A stretch of DNA of 49,612 bases. It comes from Pontibacter harenae (GTDB lineage: Bacteria; Bacteroidota; Bacteroidia; Cytophagales; Hymenobacteraceae). A program made the translations under genes and the position numbers. The stretch is from positions 1 through 49,612 of the forward strand of contig NZ_JAJJWH010000033.1 in NCBI RefSeq assembly GCF_020907245.1. The letters run 5' to 3'. This document shows positions 44,483 through 49,612 of this stretch, piece by piece. A model generated the notes under the pieces. The model was not told the DNA's origin. It did no database searches and saw only the letters and a list, made by a program, of their open reading frames with translations. The stretch's first letter is position 1; the number at the start of each line of letters is the position of its first letter.

Positions 44483-45880
44483 ATGAAAGAAAACTTTGAT
44501 GAACATAGCGAAGAGCTGGAATTGGTTCAGCGATTCGAGCAGATGCTTGGGAAAAACGAGTCTGCTTTTTTTGATCTTGGCGATTTCGAATTGATTATAG
44601 ACCACTACACTGCTAACTTCGACTATAAGAAAGCAATTCTGGCCTGCGATTCTGCTATTGCCCAATACCCGTTTTCCTCTGAGCTTAAAATAGATAAGGC
44701 GCAGTTGCTGGCTATGGCTGGTAATTTCGAAGATGCGCTTACACTTATAAATGAAGTGGCTGATGTAGAGCCCGACAACCCTGATGTGCTGCTGACGCGC
44801 GGTATCATTTTCACCCAGCGCGGTGACTATCGTGATGCCATCGACCATTTTAAAAAGGCTTTGGCTTTCGCCGACGATCGGGACGATATTTACTTTAACA
44901 TCGGACTTGCCTACCAAACCTGGGGTAAGTTTAGCTCAGCTATCAAATACTATAAAAAGTGCGTTGCGCTTAACATAGAAAATGAAGCTGCTATGCAGGA
45001 AGTGGTGTATTGTATGGAGCTTACAAACTCTATACGGGAGCACCTGCCTTTCTTCGAGGAGTTTGTAGATAGTGACCCTTACTCGTCTGTAGCATGGTTT
45101 AACCTGGGCAATGTGTATAATAAGCTAAGCGCTTACGATAAAGCCATTGCTGCCTACGACTATGCGACCATTATCAAGCCTGATTTTATTACGGCTTATA
45201 ATAACATGGCAAATGCCTATGTGTTTTTGGGAGAATATACAAAAGCGATAGAGGCCTTCAACGCTATGCTGGAACATGGCGATCCATCGGCAGAAGTGTA
45301 CTGCAACATAGGTGAATGCTACGAGAAGCTAAAGCAGTGGGATCTTTCCAGGCGCTACTACCAAAAGTCTACCGACTTAGACCCTGAGATGGATGAAGCC
45401 TGGTTTGGCATTGGTGTGATACTGGATGCGCAGGGAAAATGGTACGAAGCCGTACATTTTTTTAAGAAAGCAACTGAGCTTTATAACGATAGCGCTGATT
45501 ATTGGATTGCTTTGGCCGCTGCCGAGTATCATGTAGGGCATGTGGTGTCGGCGCTGGAGAGCTACGAGCGTGCCGCAGAGATACAGCCTGGCGATAAAGA
45601 CATATACCTGAACTGGTCTATTATACTGTTTGAGCAGGGCAATTTTGATGAGGCAACAGACATTATCCTCAATGCCATAGAGATTCAGCCAGACGAGGCG
45701 GAACTGTATTACAGGGCCTGTGCTTATATGCTTTCGGCAGGAAAATACCGAGAAGCATATAATTATTTAGAAAATGCGTTAATTTTGGATTTCGAAAAGC
45801 ACAAACTGCTGTTTGAGTTCTTTCCAGAACTGGAGTCGCAGCGTGCCTTGTCCCGATTAATTGACCAGTACCGCAAATAA
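44483..45880 (+). CDS. TPR-repeat scaffold protein (about 465 aa)
   Basis: Almost wholly built of tetratricopeptide repeats, at least ten, from about residue 40 to 440. Clear examples are DIYFNIGLAYQTWGKFSSAI, VAWFNLGNVYNKLSAYDKAI and EAWFGIGVILDAQGKWYEAV. No signal peptide, so it is cytoplasmic. An acidic N-terminus (MKENFDEHSEELELVQ) precedes the repeats. The ATG at 44483 is preferred over a TTG two codons upstream. It is followed 6 bp later by the phosphosulfolactate synthase gene, so the two are co-transcribed; the partner proteins are unknown. Confidence 0.9.
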   Translation: MKENFDEHSEELELVQRFEQMLGKNESAFFDLGDFELIIDHYTANFDYKKAILACDSAIAQYPFSSELKIDKAQLLAMAGNFEDALTLINEVADVEPDNPDVLLTRGIIFTQRGDYRDAIDHFKKALAFADDRDDIYFNIGLAYQTWGKFSSAIKYYKKCVALNIENEAAMQEVVYCMELTNSIREHLPFFEEFVDSDPYSSVAWFNLGNVYNKLSAYDKAIAAYDYATIIKPDFITAYNNMANAYVFLGEYTKAIEAFNAMLEHGDPSAEVYCNIGECYEKLKQWDLSRRYYQKSTDLDPEMDEAWFGIGVILDAQGKWYEAVHFFKKATELYNDSADYWIALAAAEYHVGHVVSALESYERAAEIQPGDKDIYLNWSIILFEQGNFDEATDIILNAIEIQPDEAELYYRACAYMLSAGKYREAYNYLENALILDFEKHKLLFEFFPELESQRALSRLIDQYRK

Positions 45881-45886
45881 AACTTG

Positions 45887-46660
45887 ATGAACTACACCCT
45901 GAATAACCTGCCCGAACGCGAACAGAAACCAAGAGACAGAGGTTTTACCATGGCCATGGATAAAGGCCTTAGCATAAGGGAGGTTGAAGACTTTATAGAA
46001 GTAGCAGGAGACTACGTTGATATTGTTAAACTTGGCTGGGCTACCTCTTATGTAGTTCCTAACCTGCAAAAGAAGCTGGATGTTTACAAAGCCGCAGGTA
46101 TACCTGTATACTTCGGAGGCACTTTGTTCGAGGCTTTTGTCATCAGAAACCAGTTCGAAGACTATCGTCGCGTACTTGACAGGTACCAAATGGAATTTGC
46201 AGAAGTATCGGATGGATCGCTGGATATGGATCATGATGAAAAGTGTGGGTACATCAGAACGCTGGCAGAGCAGGTAACGGTTCTGTCGGAGGTTGGCTCA
46301 AAGGATGATCAGAAGATTATACCGCCTTACATGTGGATTAGGCTGATGCAGGCCGAGCTGGAGGCAGGTGCCTATAAAGTAATAGGTGAAGCTCGTGAAG
46401 GTGGTAACGTAGGTTTGTTCCGTTCTACTGGCGAGGTTCGTAGCGGCTTGGTAGAAGAAATCCTGACGAAGATTCCGTTTGAGAAGATTCTTTGGGAAGC
46501 TCCTCAGAAATCGCAGCAGGTATGGTTTATCAAACTATTAGGCGCCAATGTTAATTTAGGAAACATAGCACCTAGCGAGGTGGTGCCACTTGAAACAATC
46601 CGTTTAGGTTTGAGAGGCGACACCTTTGATCACTTCCTGGATTTGAAAACTCCTTGTTAA
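45887..46660 (+). CDS. comA: Phosphosulfolactate synthase (ComA family, 257 aa)
   Basis: It joins sulfite to phosphoenolpyruvate to give (2R)-phospho-3-sulfolactate, the first step of the archaeal coenzyme M route. Family blocks are recognisable: KPRDRGFTMAMDKGL, VDIVKLGWATSYV, PVYFGGTLFEAF, EVSDGSLDM and VIGEAREGGNVGLFRS, with the TIM-barrel acidic and Lys residues retained. Bacteroidota do not make coenzyme M, but many make sulfonolipids (capnine type) or sulfolactate, so a sulfonate product is likely (inference). ComB/ComC are not in the window. The ATG at 45887 is preferred to a TTG one codon earlier. A terminator-like hairpin follows. Confidence 0.92.
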   Translation: MNYTLNNLPEREQKPRDRGFTMAMDKGLSIREVEDFIEVAGDYVDIVKLGWATSYVVPNLQKKLDVYKAAGIPVYFGGTLFEAFVIRNQFEDYRRVLDRYQMEFAEVSDGSLDMDHDEKCGYIRTLAEQVTVLSEVGSKDDQKIIPPYMWIRLMQAELEAGAYKVIGEAREGGNVGLFRSTGEVRSGLVEEILTKIPFEKILWEAPQKSQQVWFIKLLGANVNLGNIAPSEVVPLETIRLGLRGDTFDHFLDLKTPC

Positions 46661-46687
46661 TACGCTGAAGTATAAGATACATTATTT

Positions 46688-46721
46688 AAATTGCCCGTCG
46701 GTTTGTCCGCACGGGCAATTT
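46688..46721 (+). terminator. Terminator or attenuator between comA and the DUF368 gene
   Basis: AATTGCCCGT / ACGGGCAATT arms (10 bp) with a 12-nt loop, followed by TTTTATT. It is 28 bp after the comA stop and 26 bp before the DUF368 ATG, so it may only partly stop transcription. Confidence 0.75.
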
Positions 46722-46747
46722 TTATTAGAAGACACTACGCTTACTAT

Positions 46748-47719
46748 ATGGAATCAGTAAAAGAAGAAACCAACACACAGAGAAGAACGGTTAAAGAGTA
46801 TTTTTTGCTTTTCTCGAAAGGCGTAGGTATGGGCGCAGCCGATGTAGTGCCTGGCGTGTCGGGCGGTACGATTGCCTTTATCACAGGTATTTACGGAGAA
46901 CTTTTAAACGCTATTCGCTCTGTAAACGGAGAGGCTGTAAAACTGCTGTTACGCTTCGACCTGAAAGGTTTGTGGAAGCACATAAACGGAAGCTTCTTGC
47001 TGGTGCTGCTGGCAGGTATTGGCTTCTCTGTTGCCTCGCTTTCAAGGCTGATTCTTTTTCTGTTAGATAACTACCCAGAGTTGCTGTGGTCATTCTTTTT
47101 TGGTTTGATTGTAGCGTCGGCGATAGTAGTTGGTAAAAAAATAACCAGCTGGACACCTGCCGTTGTCATAGCGGCGCTGGCAGGTGCGGCCATTGCTTAT
47201 TATATAACAGTGGCAACTCCAGCTCAAACTCCCGAATCTTATTGGTTTATATTTCTGTCTGGTTCCATAGCCATTTGTGCCATGATTTTGCCAGGTATAT
47301 CAGGTAGCTTTATTCTAGTGCTGCTAGCCAAGTACGAGTTTATCTTAGGTGCGGTAAAAGAGATTCGGCTAGATATAATTGGAACGTTTGCTGTAGGCTG
47401 CGTAACGGGTATATTGGTTTTCTCGCATGTGCTTAATTGGATGCTGAAGCACTACCACAACATAACCGTAGCCTTACTGACAGGTTTTATGGTAGGCTCT
47501 CTAAACAAAGTGTGGCCCTGGAAGAATACGCTACAAACCTATACCGACCGCCATGGAGTGGTAAAGCCCCTTGTGCAGGAAAACGTGCTGCCAACTGAGT
47601 ATCTGCAAATTACAGGCAAGGAGCCTTACCTGATGTATGCCATTGTGCTGGCCATTCTTGGCTTCCTGCTGGTATACCTGGTAGATCGCTTTACAGCCGA
47701 TAACACAGCAGAAGCCTAG
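46748..47719 (+). CDS. DUF368 (PopT-like) polyprenyl-phosphate translocase (323 aa)
   Basis: An integral membrane protein with about nine hydrophobic segments. Two signatures define DUF368: GVGMGAADVVPGVSGGTIAF near the N-terminus and ICAMILPGISGSFILVLL in the middle, forming an internal pseudo-repeat. DUF368 proteins are reported to flip the undecaprenyl-phosphate carrier back to the cytoplasmic face so that cell-wall and surface-glycan synthesis can continue. The ATG at 46748 was chosen because the upstream open frame runs through the terminator. Confidence 0.9.
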   Translation: MESVKEETNTQRRTVKEYFLLFSKGVGMGAADVVPGVSGGTIAFITGIYGELLNAIRSVNGEAVKLLLRFDLKGLWKHINGSFLLVLLAGIGFSVASLSRLILFLLDNYPELLWSFFFGLIVASAIVVGKKITSWTPAVVIAALAGAAIAYYITVATPAQTPESYWFIFLSGSIAICAMILPGISGSFILVLLAKYEFILGAVKEIRLDIIGTFAVGCVTGILVFSHVLNWMLKHYHNITVALLTGFMVGSLNKVWPWKNTLQTYTDRHGVVKPLVQENVLPTEYLQITGKEPYLMYAIVLAILGFLLVYLVDRFTADNTAEA

Positions 47720-47795
47720 CATAATTTTCTTTCTTACTAGTACAGGTTCTGTAAGCACAGGGCCAGAGAAACAATTAACTACACTCCATTAGTAT

Positions 47796-48539
47796 ATGCG
47801 TACGTTTGGTCTTATCGGTAAAAAACTTGGACACTCTTTTTCGAAGCGCTACTTCTCTGAAAAATTTCAGCGAGAGGGAATAACTGATGCCCATTATGAA
47901 TTGTATGAGCTGCCTGGCATAGATGAGTTACCAGTACTGTTAGCCAAAGAACCGACTTTGGTAGGACTTAATGTAACGGTTCCCTACAAAGAGGTGGTTA
48001 TCCCTTTTTTGGACAAGCTAAGCGATGCGGCAGCACAGATAGGAGCGGTTAACACCATCAAAATAGAAAACGGAACCACGACTGGCTATAATACCGACTA
48101 CATTGGTTTCAGAAATTCGCTAGAGGATTTTTACCCTGAACAGGAGCGTAATAAGGCATTGGTGCTAGGTACAGGCGGTGCTGCAAAAGCTGTGTTAGCA
48201 GTGCTAAAAAGCCTGGGCGTGCCTTATACTTCTGTTTCACGTGTGGCAAACTCAGAGGCCATTGCTTATACCGACGTTTCGCCAGCAACTCTAAAAGAAT
48301 ACAACCTGATCATCAATACAACACCCCTGGGCATGTACCCAGAGGTGGAGACCTTGCCAGCACTGCCTTATGAAAGCTTAAGTGCAGGACATTATTTATA
48401 TGATTTGGTTTATAACCCCGAGCAAACTGCTTTTCTGCAGCAGGGGCAAAAGGCAGGTGCTAAAACGAGTAGCGGCTTGGCTATGCTGCACGGGCAAGCT
48501 GAGGCAGCTTGGGAAATCTGGAATAACACAGCGGGATAA
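47796..48539 (+). CDS. aroE: Shikimate dehydrogenase
   Basis: It reduces 3-dehydroshikimate to shikimate with NADPH in aromatic amino acid synthesis. The substrate site is seen in GKKLGHSFSKRYF (SxS-like pair), NVTVPYKE (the catalytic Lys) and GAVNTI. The nucleotide-binding loop is LGTGGAAKAV (about 122-131), and NTDYIGF precedes it. The length (247 aa) is slightly short but normal for Bacteroidota. It is in the same orientation as the DUF368 gene (76 bp gap) and the next gene. Confidence 0.96.
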   Translation: MRTFGLIGKKLGHSFSKRYFSEKFQREGITDAHYELYELPGIDELPVLLAKEPTLVGLNVTVPYKEVVIPFLDKLSDAAAQIGAVNTIKIENGTTTGYNTDYIGFRNSLEDFYPEQERNKALVLGTGGAAKAVLAVLKSLGVPYTSVSRVANSEAIAYTDVSPATLKEYNLIINTTPLGMYPEVETLPALPYESLSAGHYLYDLVYNPEQTAFLQQGQKAGAKTSSGLAMLHGQAEAAWEIWNNTAG

Positions 48540-48624
48540 TACAAAACTAAATTTTTAAAAATATTGATATTCTGTAACTTGTAGCGTGTAAAGCTGCGTA
48601 AAGGGCTATAAAATATGACATCTT

Positions 48625-49026
48625 ATGGCTCAGCTACAAACTATAAAATTAAAAGCACACAATCTAAATGCAGAGGTATACGCTCTGTATTTATCTTACC
48701 TAGATACCCGCGTAAAGTGGTACGTTCGCGTGCTGCTGGCTTTTGTAATCGGCTATGCGCTTAGCCCAATCGATTTTGTGCCTGATCTGCAGGCCGTCTT
48801 TGGATTCTTGGATGATGTAGTGGTTATTGCTGCTGGATTAAGCTTTTCTTATCAACTTCTTTCTAAAGACGTACTTGGCAAAGCTCGTGTACAAGCTTAC
48901 GAGGCACTAAACGGCGATAAAGAAAGTGTGATGGCGGCCTACCGCATTATTGGTTATACCTGGATGCTTGCCTTCTGCCTGCTAGCAATTATTGTGTACA
49001 AGCTCCTGAACTTAAATTCTTTTTAA
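48625..49026 (+). CDS. YkvA-like DUF1232 membrane protein (133 aa)
   Basis: A DUF1232 protein. Its hallmark is one short membrane-inserted block, VIGYALSPIDFVPDLQAVFG followed by FLDDVVVIAAGL. A polar N-terminal helix precedes it and one clear transmembrane helix ends the protein (MLAFCLLAIIVYKLL). Function is unknown across the family. It stands 85 bp after aroE and is closed by the terminator at 49083-49111. Confidence 0.88.
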   Translation: MAQLQTIKLKAHNLNAEVYALYLSYLDTRVKWYVRVLLAFVIGYALSPIDFVPDLQAVFGFLDDVVVIAAGLSFSYQLLSKDVLGKARVQAYEALNGDKESVMAAYRIIGYTWMLAFCLLAIIVYKLLNLNSF

Positions 49027-49082
49027 GAAGATCTCTAAAAGGTAAGTTTTAGAATAAATTTTGCTCCCAAGCATACATTCCC

Positions 49083-49111
49083 AAAAAGCCTCCTGAATAA
49101 GGAGGCTTTTT
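49083..49111 (+). terminator. Intrinsic terminator after the DUF1232 gene
   Basis: AAAAAGCCTCC / GGAGGCTTTTT, 11-bp perfect arms and a 7-nt loop, followed by further T residues. Confidence 0.85.
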
Positions 49112-49203
49112 TAGTGACGGCTATCACACCTAAGACTCTTTTATAGGATCGGTTTCTGTAAGAATAACTTTATGGGGAAGGTGAAAATACCTATAACTTG
49201 GTA

Positions 49204-49234
49204 TTGTAGTGCGTTTGTGTGTGTTATAGATTTG
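49204..49234 (+). promoter_or_regulatory. Orphan Bacteroidota-type promoter
   Basis: TTG at 49204-49206, exactly 20 bp, then TAGATTTG at 49227-49234, which is a full TTG-N19/21-TAnnTTTG match. No protein gene follows before the terminator at 49301-49335. Confidence 0.65.
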
Positions 49235-49239
49235 CACTC

Positions 49240-49335
49240 AATCAGATGTTTTTTCTTCTTCAAATGTTAAAGTTGTAAAGTTAGATTAGTTGTTTTCATG
49301 GCCTCTAGAGCGAAAGTTCTAGAGGCTTTGTTTTT
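49240..49335 (+). ncRNA. Candidate small RNA of about 95 nt
   Basis: Transcription from the promoter at 49204-49234 would start near 49240 and stop at the intrinsic terminator GCCTCTAGA-(8 nt)-TCTAGAGGC (49301-49326) plus TTTGTTTTT. Between them lies about 60 nt of A/T-rich sequence without a start codon followed by a meaningful frame. No known RNA family is recognised. It could instead be the attenuated leader of a gene beyond the window edge. Confidence 0.45.
49301..49335 (+). terminator. Intrinsic terminator of the candidate sRNA
   Basis: Perfect 9-bp arms GCCTCTAGA / TCTAGAGGC with an 8-nt loop, then TTTGTTTTT. Confidence 0.8.
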
Positions 49336-49612
49336 GTACAGGTACAGCTACAGGAGGCAACTATCAAAAACTGCGGCTAAACCTGCATCAGTACTTAAAT
49401 TGACACAATGTGAAGTGGTAAATTGGCGGGATGGATAGTTAGTTATATTAAATGATTATAAATATCTCTTCGTTAAAGGCAATGACACATGTAGTAAGTG
49501 CTACATTATCATATATTTACATCTCGATAAGTCTGCTGCGGCTATACTGCCTACCAAGTGCCTTATCGACTAAAAATTTGGTTGTGGTTTAGAATGTATG
49601 ATGTAGGAATAA
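49336..49612. other. Gene-free end of window
   Basis: No protein gene is visible. Small inverted repeats (ATGTAG/CTACAT near 49490; CGATAAG ... CTTATCG near 49525-49569) may be chance or part of the promoter of a gene beyond the edge. Confidence 0.4.

Noticed and set aside
46691..46747. Upstream start of the DUF368 protein
   Set aside because: The added frame translates the comA terminator hairpin. The ATG at 46748 begins a normal N-terminus.

Overview
The window is a stretch of bacterial chromosome from the phylum Bacteroidota, most likely order Cytophagales and family Hymenobacteraceae (Pontibacter-like). The evidence is a SusC/SusD pair, several proteins ending in type IX secretion (T9SS) C-terminal domains, a conserved-looking rpsU-xerC-hpf cluster, promoter-like TTG-N20/21-TAnnTTTG elements in place of E. 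coli-type -35/-10 boxes, weak Shine-Dalgarno signals, and many secreted or lipoprotein enzymes. The genus is an inference from style and was not tested by search.

Layout. (1) 1-1172: an AT-rich accessory pair, an Mrr-type type IV restriction endonuclease and a tiny GIY-YIG nuclease. (2) 1305-7910: asd with its terminator, a GC-rich repeat-like element, a large secreted lamin-tail-domain protein, a lipoprotein alpha/beta hydrolase and a TSUP transporter. (3) 7927-13963: an export module read leftward, TetR regulator - ABC ATPase/permease with a degenerate ATPase domain - HlyD-type adaptor - TolC-type channel - TonB-C protein whose signal peptide is split off by one extra base. (4) 14315-18972: DEAD-box helicase, an N-terminally truncated T9SS type B protein, an SMP-30 lactonase, and two uncharacterised proteins. 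(5) 19083-26277: CNNM/CorC-type CBS protein, a PQQ-type sugar dehydrogenase with its cytochrome c, a DUF2752/TM2 pair, an M1 peptidase with a T9SS tail, and a MOSC protein. (6) 26513-36265: an amidase, an S9 peptidase and a SusC/SusD receptor, probably for peptide or amide nutrients, followed by a broken second SusD. (7) 36317-37922: tandem PAP2 phosphatases. (8) 38173-42368: metK, then the leftward rpsU-xerC-hpf cluster, and an acyl-CoA dehydrogenase. (9) 42645-49026: a rightward run of PHP-type tyrosine phosphatase, epimerase, TPR protein, phosphosulfolactate synthase, DUF368 lipid-carrier transporter, aroE and a YkvA-like protein. (10) 49027-49612: no protein gene, but a textbook promoter followed about 70 bases later by an intrinsic terminator, which suggests a small RNA.

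No CRISPR array, rRNA, tRNA, prophage or intact insertion sequence was recognised. The most interesting signals are non-coding or structural. Two inverted repeats (16- and 20-bp arms) bury the start codons of the TonB-C gene and xerC. Exceptionally long perfect palindromes serve as terminators. There is a candidate orphan sRNA, and the ABC exporter ATPase has lost or changed the signature, catalytic-Glu and H-loop residues.
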